A program made the translations under genes and the position numbers. From Verrucomicrobiia bacterium (lineage in GTDB: Bacteria > Verrucomicrobiota > Verrucomicrobiia > Palsa-1439): a DNA stretch of 64,000 bases. This document shows positions 8,391 through 17,051 of this stretch, piece by piece. The stretch is from contig DATLVI010000026.1 of assembly GCA_035577545.1 (NCBI GenBank), positions 32,001 to 96,000 of the forward strand. Reading direction: 5' to 3'. Numbering within the stretch: the first letter of the stretch is position 1; each line of letters starts with the position of its first letter. Below the pieces are notes generated by a model. It did not search any database. It worked only from the letters and a program-made list of their open reading frames with translations, and was not told the origin of the DNA.

Positions 8391-8941
8391 AGAAAGTCCT
8401 GGTTCCTCTGGCGCCCGGCTTCGAGGAAATCGAGGCAATCACGGTGATTGACATCCTGCGGCGGGCCGGCGTTGAAGTGACAGTAGCCGGTACACAGTCC
8501 GGTCCGATTGAGGCTTCCCGCAAAACCAAACACATTCCCGATTGCGCGCTCGCTGACGTCCATGCGGAGGATTTCGACATGCTCGTCCTGCCCGGTGGCC
8601 AGCCCGGTGCCACCAGTCTCCGCAACGACGCCCGCCTGCGACAAATCGTCGAAACGTTACGGGCAGGGGACCGCTACCTTGCCGCTATCTGCGCCGCCCC
8701 GATTGTTCTTTCCACGCAGGGCATCCTGAAAGATCGCACCGCCACGAGCCATCCCACCGTCCGTGCCGAGGTCGCGGCGGGTGCGAAGGATGTTTCTGAC
8801 CAACGCGTCCTTGTCGACGGTCCCATCATCACCAGCCAGGCCGCCGGCACGGCCATGGAGTTCGCATTCAAACTTGTCGACATCCTCTGTGGGCCGGACA
8901 AGGTCGTCGAAGTCAATCGCGGCGTCCTCGCCCGACTTTGA
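8387..8941 (+). CDS. DJ-1/PfpI family protein (YajL-like)
   Basis: A 184-residue protein of the DJ-1/ThiJ/PfpI superfamily. The conserved pattern is LVPLAPGFEEIEA (Glu of the active site), LVLPGGQPGA, and the nucleophile elbow AAICAAP, with the reactive Cys near residue 105. Members act as chaperones, deglycases or glyoxalase III enzymes; the exact activity here is not decided by sequence. Length fits the bacterial YajL subgroup. It overlaps the upstream gene by 4 bases and is followed closely by thiD. Confidence 0.9.
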   Translation: MKKVLVPLAPGFEEIEAITVIDILRRAGVEVTVAGTQSGPIEASRKTKHIPDCALADVHAEDFDMLVLPGGQPGATSLRNDARLRQIVETLRAGDRYLAAICAAPIVLSTQGILKDRTATSHPTVRAEVAAGAKDVSDQRVLVDGPIITSQAAGTAMEFAFKLVDILCGPDKVVEVNRGVLARL

Positions 8942-8999
8942 AGATTGCCGCTGTGTTGCAATTCCCACCCCAGACAGTAGAATCCAAGCCGGTGGCTGG

Positions 9000-9788
9000 G
9001 TGAACCGGAGAAGCATAATCGCAATCGCTCTCACCGTCGCTGGATCGGACAGCGGTGGGGGCGCCGGTATTCAAGCTGACCTGAAAACCTTCCAGGCGCA
9101 TGGCGTCTTCGGCACCAGCGCAATCACCTGCATCACCGCGCAGAATCCCGATCGTGTCAGCACAGTGCGGGCTCTCACACCAGGCCTTGTTACCGAGCAG
9201 ATGGATCGCGTCTTCGAAGCATTCCCCATCGGCGCGGCGAAGACCGGAATGTTATATGACGCAGCGATTATCCAGGCCGTCACGCATGGTTTTGCACGCC
9301 ACAAATTCCACAAAGTTGTTGTCGACCCCGTGATGGTGGCGGGCAGCGGTGCACGATTGCTCAAGGATGATGCGATCACGGCGCTGGTAACGAAACTATT
9401 CCCACGCGCTGCGGTCGTAACTCCCAATCTCGCGGAAGCCGAGGTGCTGGCGAAAAAGTCCATTCGCACGGTCGGCGAACTGCGCGCGACGGCGCGTTTG
9501 TTGGCGGAGAAATTTGGCGTGCCGTTTCTCGTGAAAGGAGGGCACCTGCACGACGGGAAACAGGCGGTCGATGTGCTCTTCGACGGCAAACGCTTCCATG
9601 AATACCGCGCGACAAGAGTGGCGAATATCACGAGCCACGGCACGGGCTGTGCCTTCTCAGCCGCTATCACGGCGAATCTTGCCCTCGGTTGGACTTTGCC
9701 GGAATCCATCGCTCGGGCAAAACGATTTATCACGAGTGCCATTCGTGGCGCGCGAAAAATTAGGTCTTACTCCGTGTTGAGAATATGA
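9000..9788 (+). CDS. thiD: Hydroxymethylpyrimidine/phosphomethylpyrimidine kinase
   Basis: A 262-residue ribokinase-fold enzyme that phosphorylates HMP and HMP-P in thiamine biosynthesis. Diagnostic motifs are AGSDSGGGAGIQADLKTF at the N-terminus, DPVMVAGSGARLL, TPNLAEAEVL and the anion-hole motif TSHGTGCAFSAAI near the C-terminus. A GTG at 9000 is chosen: it starts the protein 13 residues before AGSDSGG, as in homologs, whereas the longer open frame runs through the DJ-1 coding region. No TPP riboswitch is visible upstream. Its stop overlaps the comEC start. Confidence 0.93.
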   Translation: MNRRSIIAIALTVAGSDSGGGAGIQADLKTFQAHGVFGTSAITCITAQNPDRVSTVRALTPGLVTEQMDRVFEAFPIGAAKTGMLYDAAIIQAVTHGFARHKFHKVVVDPVMVAGSGARLLKDDAITALVTKLFPRAAVVTPNLAEAEVLAKKSIRTVGELRATARLLAEKFGVPFLVKGGHLHDGKQAVDVLFDGKRFHEYRATRVANITSHGTGCAFSAAITANLALGWTLPESIARAKRFITSAIRGARKIRSYSVLRI

Positions 9789-12208
9789 AACGACCGCTTA
9801 CCGGCCTCGTGGTCGCGTATGCCGCGGGGATATGGGTCGGATCGCTGGTGGCCTGGCCATCGGTGATATTGTTCGCTGTGGCGGCGGCATTCCTCGCCGC
9901 TTTTTTGTTCCTGCAGCGAACGCGCTTCAGTCTTGCGGTACTGTTGGGGGCAGTTCTCATGGCCGGGGCCTGCGCTTACCGCGAGGCCGCGACAATTTCC
10001 TCACCCAACGACATCACGCGTTTGCTCGAACAACGTGATCAGAATGTCCAGTTGCAAGGCATCATCGTCAGCGATACGGGTTATCGCGCCGTGCCCCTGA
10101 ATGAAGACGACGCCGAGCGGGAGCGCTTCGAGCTCGAACTGACCGCTGTGGAACACTATGGCCAGTGGCAGCCAGCTATCGGTCGCATCCTTGTGTTCGT
10201 CAGCGAAACGCGAGACGCAGAACCTCTGCGCTACGGCGATCGCATCACGTTCTCGGCCATCCTGCGCGTGCCACCGCCCATGCGGAATCCGGGCGCGTTT
10301 GACTGGCGGACCTGGCTGGAGCGAAAGGGAATTTATTTCACGGCTACGATTCGGAAGGTCGATCTGATCCACGTTGAAGCCCACAACCAGGGCAATCCCG
10401 TGATCGCCCTGTCGCTGCGGTTGAGTGAATATCTTGAACACGTCCTGCGGCTTGGGCTTGAAAACGAACCGCAGCTCACAGGTGCGTTGGCCGGTATGGT
10501 GCTGGGAAAGCGGTCGGAAATTCCGACGGAGACTTATGCTGACTTCCAAAGGACAGGAGTGTTCCATGTCTTCGCGATCAACGGGCTGCATGTCGGATTG
10601 GTGACGGCGGTGGTACTGATCGCGCTGCGTTTGGCCCGGATTCCACGGCGTTGGTGTGCGGTGGCGGCCGTGCCGCTGTTGATTCTCTACGTGTTCGCCA
10701 CGGGCGCGCATCCTGGCGCGCTGCGCGCGTTGGTGATGGCCTGCGTATGGTTGATTGGTTTGATGCTGGTAAGACCCGCGGATTCCTTGAACAGTCTGGC
10801 CGCGGCAGCGCTCGTAATCCTTGTTTGGGCCCCCACACAACTCATGGATGGCGGATTCATCCTGTCGTTTTCTGTAGTATTGGCGATTGTGACATTGACG
10901 CCGCGCATCGAGGCGTTGTTGGTGTCGCGGGTTGCGCCGGATCCATTCTTGCCGCGGCAATTCGTTTCGGACTGGCGGACGAAGCTGTCAGGTGCGTTGC
11001 ACCGCATCATCCAACTGCTGAGTTGTTCCATCGCGGCGTGGTTGGGGTTGCTTCCGCTGATGGCGACCTACTTTCATTTGTTCACGCCGGTTAGCATCGC
11101 GGCTAATTTGCTGGTCATCCCTTTGCTGGGATGCATTCTCGCGTTGGGTTTGTTGGCCGCGCTGGCGCATATCGTTTCGGCGTGGTTGACGGTGACATTG
11201 AACAATGCGAACGGTTTTCTCCTCAGCATCATGATCCGCGGCGTTGAATGGCTCGGTCGCTTGCCCTTCGGTCACTGTTTTGTGCAGGCCCCGCCCCTCT
11301 GGCTAGTCTGGGCGTATTACGGACTCGCCATTCTCCTGTTGAGTAAACGGATAACAGCGCCACGACGGGGACTGGCTGCGGCGCTGGCGGTGCCGACCGT
11401 GGGTTTGGCGTTGTTCCTGAGCGGTGGCCACACCGATAAAGTTGAACTCACAGTTTTGTCGTTGAACGACGGTATGTCCGTCTTCATTGACGCGCCCGGC
11501 GAGCGTACCGACATGCTGGTCGACGGGGGTGGTGGTTGGAGCGGCGCGCACATCGTAATCCCGTTTCTCCGTGCCCAAGGAGTGAATCAACTTGCTGCGA
11601 CCGTCCTTACCCGTGGTGACAAGGCGCATGCTGCCGGATTGGACACTGTCGCCGGTGAGGTCCCCATCCGCGAGGCGATCTACAGCGGAATCGCCTCGCG
11701 CTCAAAGTACTACCCCGAGTGGCTCGACGAGATGAAGGCGCATAAAATCCCTTTGCGCGCGGTCAAAGCGGGAGACGACCTGAGCGCCACGCCCGATGTG
11801 CATATTCGAGTGCTGAATCCGCCGCCCGGCATTGCGGCCAGCCGCAGCGAAGACAATGCGCTCGTGCTGGCGGTAGAATTCGGACCAACGCGCATCCTCT
11901 TGATGTCCGATGTCGGTGAGACCGTGGAGAAACGGCTCCTGAAAGAGTTCAGGGATCTGCATGCGCAGGTCATCGTGAAAGGCCAGCACGGCACCGAATC
12001 GTCGTGCACCGCCGAATTCCTTGATGCCGTACACCCGGACGCGGTGGTGCAAGTAGTCAACCTGAACGACAGCCACCGCTATCTCGAACCAAATCTGCGC
12101 GACCGTCTCGCGGAACGCAAGATCGCCCTTATTCGCAGCGATGACAGCGGCGCGGTCACAATTCAGATCAGCCGTGACAAGTACCAGATTCATACGTTTC
12201 TCAAGTGA
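9785..12208 (+). CDS. comEC: ComEC/Rec2-family DNA-uptake channel protein
   Basis: An 807-residue polytopic inner-membrane protein that forms the channel for single-stranded DNA entry in natural transformation. Three N-terminal membrane helices, an OB-like soluble region (residues about 75-205), the Competence domain with GMVLGKRSEIP and FAINGLHVGLV, more membrane helices to about residue 550, and a C-terminal MBL-like domain are in the usual order. The C-terminal domain is degenerate: the H-x-D-x-D-H motif reads R-G-D-K-A-H, with the first His and second Asp missing. It overlaps thiD by four bases (ATGA). No other competence gene lies in the window. Confidence 0.92.
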   Translation: MKRPLTGLVVAYAAGIWVGSLVAWPSVILFAVAAAFLAAFLFLQRTRFSLAVLLGAVLMAGACAYREAATISSPNDITRLLEQRDQNVQLQGIIVSDTGYRAVPLNEDDAERERFELELTAVEHYGQWQPAIGRILVFVSETRDAEPLRYGDRITFSAILRVPPPMRNPGAFDWRTWLERKGIYFTATIRKVDLIHVEAHNQGNPVIALSLRLSEYLEHVLRLGLENEPQLTGALAGMVLGKRSEIPTETYADFQRTGVFHVFAINGLHVGLVTAVVLIALRLARIPRRWCAVAAVPLLILYVFATGAHPGALRALVMACVWLIGLMLVRPADSLNSLAAAALVILVWAPTQLMDGGFILSFSVVLAIVTLTPRIEALLVSRVAPDPFLPRQFVSDWRTKLSGALHRIIQLLSCSIAAWLGLLPLMATYFHLFTPVSIAANLLVIPLLGCILALGLLAALAHIVSAWLTVTLNNANGFLLSIMIRGVEWLGRLPFGHCFVQAPPLWLVWAYYGLAILLLSKRITAPRRGLAAALAVPTVGLALFLSGGHTDKVELTVLSLNDGMSVFIDAPGERTDMLVDGGGGWSGAHIVIPFLRAQGVNQLAATVLTRGDKAHAAGLDTVAGEVPIREAIYSGIASRSKYYPEWLDEMKAHKIPLRAVKAGDDLSATPDVHIRVLNPPPGIAASRSEDNALVLAVEFGPTRILLMSDVGETVEKRLLKEFRDLHAQVIVKGQHGTESSCTAEFLDAVHPDAVVQVVNLNDSHRYLEPNLRDRLAERKIALIRSDDSGAVTIQISRDKYQIHTFLK

Positions 12209-12273
12209 GACCGCTGGCCGTCTGAGGATTCTGACTTGTCTGGCCAACCGGGCCTCGCCATACTGCGCGGGTC

Positions 12274-13455
12274 ATGGTGGTCATCATCAACGGTCGCGTG
12301 GTCAGCCCACATAAGGTGCTGGAACATCATTGCATCGTCATCGAAGACGGCCGGATCAAGCAAATCGCTCCCACCGCGCAGGTGCTTTGGCCGGGAGACG
12401 CGCAGGTCATTGACGCCCATGACGGGTTCGTGGCCCCCGGTTTCGTCGATATGCACGTTCACGGCGCGTTGGGTCGCGACACGATGGAGGGCACCGTTGA
12501 AGCGCTGGCGCAGATCGCGAAGTTTCACGCCGCGGGCGGCACGACCGCGATGACGCCAACGACCACCACCCACTCCACGGAAAAGATCGCCAGTGCGCTT
12601 CAGGCGATTGCTGATGCGATGGGACACGATTTCGGAGGAGCACAGATCATTGGCGCCCACGTCGAGGGACCTTACATTTCACGGAAACGCAGTGGGGCAC
12701 AGTCCGCGCAATTTATTCGCGACCCAATTCCGGCGGAGTATGAACCATGGCTTGAGCGCGAGGGATTGGTGACGCAGATGACGCTCGCGCCGGAACTGCC
12801 CGGCGCACTGGAGCTTATCGACGCACTTTTGCAGCGGGAGATTCTGCCGAGCGGCGGGCACACGGCGGCGAATTACGATCAAGTAAGCGTGGCGGTTGAG
12901 CGCGGTTTGTGCCATGCAACGCATTTGTTCAATTGCATGTCGAGCACGGTAAAATCCGGCCCGTTTCGATTGCCCGGCGCGCTGGAGACGTTCCTGGCGG
13001 ACGAACGGGTGATGGTGGAATTAATCGCCGACGGCAAACACGTGCACCCGGAGTTGCTGCGGTTAACGGTGCGGGCGAAAGGAATCGACAAGGTGTGCTT
13101 GATCACCGACGCGACCGCCGGCGCGGGCCTGACGGAGGACGTCGAGTTTCTGGTGGGTGAAACGCGCGCTGTAGTACGCGCGGGCGTCGGGATGGTTGTG
13201 GACGGCTCGGCTTTGGCGGGCAGCGTGTCGACGATGATCCAGATGGTGCAGAATATGGTCGAACTTGCCGGCTTACCGTTGGCCGACGCGGTGCGTTTGG
13301 CGAGCTTGAATCCGGCGCGCGCGCTGGGAATCAGCGGGCGGAAAGGCAGCTTGGAACCACGCAAAGATGCGGATATTGTGATTTTCTCTAATGACTTTGC
13401 CGTGCTGAAGACAGTGATTGGTGGACGGCTGGAATACGAAGCGCAGGCAGCGTGA
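12274..13455 (+). CDS. nagA: N-acetylglucosamine-6-phosphate deacetylase
   Basis: A 393-residue amidohydrolase converting GlcNAc-6-phosphate to glucosamine-6-phosphate in amino-sugar and peptidoglycan recycling. Metal and catalytic motifs are visible: FVDMHVHG, HVEGPYIS (metal Glu), GHTAANYDQ, HATHLFNCM, and the catalytic Asp in LITDATAG. The C-terminal LASLNPARALGISGRKGSLEP...DADIVIF returns to the small beta domain. Length is normal. It sits 65 bases after comEC, without nagB or a sugar transporter nearby. Confidence 0.95.
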   Translation: MVVIINGRVVSPHKVLEHHCIVIEDGRIKQIAPTAQVLWPGDAQVIDAHDGFVAPGFVDMHVHGALGRDTMEGTVEALAQIAKFHAAGGTTAMTPTTTTHSTEKIASALQAIADAMGHDFGGAQIIGAHVEGPYISRKRSGAQSAQFIRDPIPAEYEPWLEREGLVTQMTLAPELPGALELIDALLQREILPSGGHTAANYDQVSVAVERGLCHATHLFNCMSSTVKSGPFRLPGALETFLADERVMVELIADGKHVHPELLRLTVRAKGIDKVCLITDATAGAGLTEDVEFLVGETRAVVRAGVGMVVDGSALAGSVSTMIQMVQNMVELAGLPLADAVRLASLNPARALGISGRKGSLEPRKDADIVIFSNDFAVLKTVIGGRLEYEAQAA

Positions 13456-13480
13456 ACAACATAATTCAGGTGATCGCGAA

Positions 13481-14377
13481 ATGATTGTTATTACCGGGGC
13501 GACAGGGTTTGTCGGCGAGGAGGTTGTCAAACAGGTCCGGACCGCCGGTCATCCAGTTCGCGCCATCGTACGCGACCCACGTCGCGCGTCGTGGCTGGCC
13601 GAGCGCTACGGCGCCGAACTTTTCCACGGCAACGTCTTGTACGCGCCGTCGATCGAAGGTGCGATGCAAGACGCGAAGTGTGTGATTCACCTGGTGGGCA
13701 TCATCCGCGAATGGAGGGAAAACACCTTTGAACGGGCGCACGTCCAGGCGACGAAGCACGTGATTGACGACGCAAAAAAAGCGGGTGTGAAACGCTTCCT
13801 GCACATGAGCGCACTCGGGACGCGCGAGAATGCGCGGAGCCGTTACCATCAGACGAAGTGGGCGGCGGAAGACTGCGTGCGCAAAAGCGGCCTGGCTTGG
13901 ACGATCTTCCGGCCGTCGTTCATATATGGTCCGCAAGACAAGTCGATCAACGTGCTGGCGAAGCTCGTGCAGCGCCTGCCGTTTGTGCCGGTCCTGGGCC
14001 GTGGCAACACGAAGGTTCAGCCGATTTCCGTGGAAAATGTGGCCCGGTCATTTGTCGGGGCGATTCGGAATGACGAAAGTATCAACCATAACTACGATCT
14101 CTGCGGGTCCGAGGCCTTCACCTGGAATGAATTATACGACAAGTTGCAAATGATCCTCGGTACGCGGAAGCCGAAAATGCATTTACCGTTGCCCATCGCC
14201 CGTGTTCAGGCCGCGTTCCTCGAGAAGATCCTGCCGAACCCACCTTTTACTCGCGACCAACTTCTTATGCTGCAAGAGGACAATATTGGTGATCCCACGC
14301 CAGCGGAGCGGGACTTCATGCTGGAGCAGGAAAACTTTGAAAACGGCGTGGCGCGGTACCTGAAGCGCAACGCATAA
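13481..14377 (+). CDS. NAD(P)-binding epimerase-like protein (complex I NDUFA9-like)
   Basis: A 298-residue extended/atypical short-chain dehydrogenase. The Rossmann motif MIVITGATGFVGEEVV begins at the chosen ATG, and VIHLVGI, RFLHMSALG and the RPSFIYGP motif follow. The usual Y-x3-K appears as YHQTKWAAE. This layout matches the bacterial NDUFA9-subfamily, whose members bind NAD(P)H but often have unclear chemistry. The start follows AGGTGATCGCGA. It lies 25 bases after nagA, probably on the same transcript. Confidence 0.88.
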   Translation: MIVITGATGFVGEEVVKQVRTAGHPVRAIVRDPRRASWLAERYGAELFHGNVLYAPSIEGAMQDAKCVIHLVGIIREWRENTFERAHVQATKHVIDDAKKAGVKRFLHMSALGTRENARSRYHQTKWAAEDCVRKSGLAWTIFRPSFIYGPQDKSINVLAKLVQRLPFVPVLGRGNTKVQPISVENVARSFVGAIRNDESINHNYDLCGSEAFTWNELYDKLQMILGTRKPKMHLPLPIARVQAAFLEKILPNPPFTRDQLLMLQEDNIGDPTPAERDFMLEQENFENGVARYLKRNA

Positions 14378-14408
14378 AAAAACAGGGAATCCGAAACGGA
14401 TTCCCTGT
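14376..14408 (-). terminator. Intrinsic terminator for the minus-strand gene at 14457-14819
   Basis: A perfect 12-bp stem, ACAGGGAATCCG / CGGATTCCCTGT, with a 3-base loop. The A run at 14376-14382 becomes a U tract only on the minus strand, so it ends the leftward transcript; it may also slow rightward transcription. Confidence 0.88.
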
Positions 14409-14456
14409 CGTAATATCGAGATTTAAGGAAGTGTAGCCAGTCCTTGCTTCTCTACT

Positions 14457-14819
14457 TTATTCCGTCTTCTTGGGAGCGTCGGGTGGACCGATCCTGTGGG
14501 CCGTCGCGACGCCGCTTTCGTCGGTGTAGGCAACCTTGACCTTGTCACCCACCTTGATGTCGGTAACCGCCGCGTCCTTCTTGTCGGCCGTGGCGTACTT
14601 GGTCTTTTCACCGATTTTGAACGTCTTGCTCTCCGTGCCCTTCTTGATGACGGCAGTACCCGCCTTCGCGTCGATGGATTCGACCGTCCCTGTGAACTGT
14701 TGTCTCTTGGGCTTTGGTGGTGGCGTGGCTCCGTCTTCAGCCCGTACCGGCACTGTGAACGCAAGCGCGACCGCCGCAATACTCAACGCCATGGCTGCCC
14801 GCAGCATATGCTTACTCAT
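14457..14819 (-). CDS. Periplasmic small beta-barrel protein (DUF5666-like)
   Basis: A 120-residue secreted protein. The signal peptide MSKHMLRAAMALSIAAVALA...VRA is followed by a Pro/Lys linker and a single small barrel: FTGTVESIDAKAGTAVIKKG, SKTFKIGEKTKYAT, ITDIKVGD-like VTDIKVGDKVKVAY, ATAHRI. AGGAGGAAAG lies directly before the ATG, so expression is probably strong. It has its own terminator at 14376-14408 and appears monocistronic. Sequence order and motif spacing resemble the product at 7935-8390, pointing to a paralogous pair. Function unknown. Confidence 0.75.
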   Translation of the reverse strand: MSKHMLRAAMALSIAAVALAFTVPVRAEDGATPPPKPKRQQFTGTVESIDAKAGTAVIKKGTESKTFKIGEKTKYATADKKDAAVTDIKVGDKVKVAYTDESGVATAHRIGPPDAPKKTE

Positions 14820-15015
14820 TTCTTTCCTCCTGTTGTTGTGAGAGTTCTGTTGTTAATATCCCCTGAAGTCTCGGTCGCTGTTTAGAGCAAAAACCCCGGC
14901 CCGTCAAGGCTTTTTGCTTGATTCACCCGGCCTTCGGGTACAGTCTCTATCAGCCTCGCGTCGCGCCAGGCCGACGGAGTCTTACAAGGTAAACCAGTTT
15001 TCGGGAGATTCTCCA

Positions 15016-17046
15016 ATGCCAGTCGACACCTCGAAGATTCGCACGGTGGCCATCGTCGGACATGCCTCCAGCGGCAAAACCTCCTTGATCGACGCCGTGC
15101 TGTTCATCTCCAAGGCCGTGAACACCCACGGCCGCGTCGCCAGCGGGACCAGCGCCGCCGATTGTTTGCCCGACGAACTTGAACGCAAGATTACCATTCA
15201 CGCCAAGTCGTTCCATTGCCAGTGGCAGGGCCATGCGATCACCTTGCTGGACACGCCGGGCTTCGCTGACTTTTTCGGCGACACGCTGGCTGCAGTCCGC
15301 GCCGCCGATGCGGCCATTGTCGTCATCGACGGCGTGGGTGGCGTCGAAATCGGCGCGCGCCGCATCTGGAAGATGCTGGACGAAATGCAGAAGCCGCGCC
15401 TCGTGTTCGTCAACAAACTCGACAAGGAGAACAGCGACTTTTTCCGTTGCGTGGAACAGATCCGTAGCGCATTTGGGAAGAACTGTATCCCGTTCGAACT
15501 GCCGGTCGGGCAGGAAGGGAGTTTCTCGAAGGTACTGAACCTGCGCACGACACCCGAGGCAGATGTGCCCGCCGAGCTGCGCGAGCAGTTCCACAAATGC
15601 CATGAAAGCCTGGAGGAAGCCGCTGCTGAACAGGATGACAAGTTGCTCGAAGAGTTTCTCGGTGGCCAGGCACTCACAGTGGAAGAGCTCACGAAGGGGA
15701 CGCATGTCGGTGTCGCTCGCGGCACGACCGTACCGATCTATTGCGGCTGCGCGGAGAAAGAAATCGGCGTGCGCAATTTACTGGAGGGCGTCACCGCGTT
15801 GCTGCCGTCGCCCGCGGATCGCGGCGCCGTCGCCACGGAGGATGGAGGGAGCGTCGAGCCCCTGGCGAACGCCCCGTTTAGCGCCTTCGTTTTCAAGGCG
15901 ACCGTTGATCCGTACGCGGGGCATCTGGCCTATCTGCGCGTGGTCTCGGGCACCTTGAAGGCCGATATGGATGTGCTGAATGCCACGCGGGGTGCGAAAG
16001 AACGCGTCCCGCAGTTGCTGAGTATGCAGGGCAAGACGCAGACAACCGTTGCGGAGGCCGGTCCCGGCGAAATTGTGGCGCTGGGCAAACTCAAGGACAC
16101 GCACATCAACAACACGCTGTGCGATCCGTCCCGGCCGGTGAAGTTTCCGCCGATCAAGTTTCCGCGGCCCGTGATGAGTTACGCCGTCCATCCGCACACG
16201 GCGAAAGATGAAGAGAAAATCAGCATGGCGTTGCATCGGTTGACCGAGGAGGACCCGACGTTCCACATGGAACGCAATCCGAACACCAAAGAGTTGATCA
16301 TTTCAGGCATGGGCGATCAACACCTTGCGGTCGTGGTGGACAATCTAAAGAAACGGCTCGGCGTCAATGTCGATCTCAGTACGCCGAAGGTTGATTACAA
16401 GGAAACCATTACCTCCCATGGCGACGGCCATTACAAACACAAGAAACAATCGGGCGGCCACGGCCAATACGGCGAAGCCTATGTCAAGATCGAGCCGCAC
16501 GCGCGCGGCAGGGGTTTTGAGTTCAGTAGTGAAGTGGTTGGCGGCTCCATCCCGCGCAACTTCATCCCGGCTGTCGAAAAAGGCTGTGTCGAGGGAATGC
16601 AGGCGGGTGTCGTGGCGGGCTATCCCGTCGTCGATGTCCACGCGATTGTGTACGACGGCTCGTACCACGATGTCGACTCCAATGAAATCAGCTTCAAGAT
16701 CGCTGGCCTGCATGCCTTCAAGGAAGCGATGCAAAAAGCCCGCCCCGCGCTGCTCGAACCGATTATGAACGTCACCGTCTACGTACCCGACCAGTACATG
16801 GGCGACATCACCGGCGATCTCAACCACCGGCGCGGTCACATTCTCACCGTCGAATCCGCCGATGGCTTGCAAGCGATCAAGGCGCAGGTGCCGCAGGCAG
16901 AGTTGTTCAAGTATGCGAGCGAGTTGCGCTCCATTACGGCGGGCCGCGCCTCGTTCGAGATGGAATTCTCCCACTACGAACAAGTTCCCCAACACGTCGC
17001 CCAAAAAGTTGTCACCGAAGCCGCCAAAAAAGCCGCGCAGCATTGA
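15016..17046 (+). CDS. Elongation factor G-like translational GTPase (divergent paralog)
   Basis: A 676-residue GTPase with the EF-G domain order. G1 is GHASSGKTS rather than the GHIDAGKTT of canonical EF-G, switch I reads ERKITIHA, G3 is DTPGFADF and G4 is NKLDKEN. The C-terminal domains IV and V are present (GGSIPRNFIPAVEKG, MGDITGDLNHRRG). These changes mark the EF-G-like group rather than the main translocase; members are linked to special translation or ribosome-rescue roles, but the role here is unknown. ATG 15016 follows GGGAGA. Canonical fusA should lie elsewhere in the genome. Confidence 0.87.
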   Translation: MPVDTSKIRTVAIVGHASSGKTSLIDAVLFISKAVNTHGRVASGTSAADCLPDELERKITIHAKSFHCQWQGHAITLLDTPGFADFFGDTLAAVRAADAAIVVIDGVGGVEIGARRIWKMLDEMQKPRLVFVNKLDKENSDFFRCVEQIRSAFGKNCIPFELPVGQEGSFSKVLNLRTTPEADVPAELREQFHKCHESLEEAAAEQDDKLLEEFLGGQALTVEELTKGTHVGVARGTTVPIYCGCAEKEIGVRNLLEGVTALLPSPADRGAVATEDGGSVEPLANAPFSAFVFKATVDPYAGHLAYLRVVSGTLKADMDVLNATRGAKERVPQLLSMQGKTQTTVAEAGPGEIVALGKLKDTHINNTLCDPSRPVKFPPIKFPRPVMSYAVHPHTAKDEEKISMALHRLTEEDPTFHMERNPNTKELIISGMGDQHLAVVVDNLKKRLGVNVDLSTPKVDYKETITSHGDGHYKHKKQSGGHGQYGEAYVKIEPHARGRGFEFSSEVVGGSIPRNFIPAVEKGCVEGMQAGVVAGYPVVDVHAIVYDGSYHDVDSNEISFKIAGLHAFKEAMQKARPALLEPIMNVTVYVPDQYMGDITGDLNHRRGHILTVESADGLQAIKAQVPQAELFKYASELRSITAGRASFEMEFSHYEQVPQHVAQKVVTEAAKKAAQH

Positions 17047-17051
17047 CCGCC

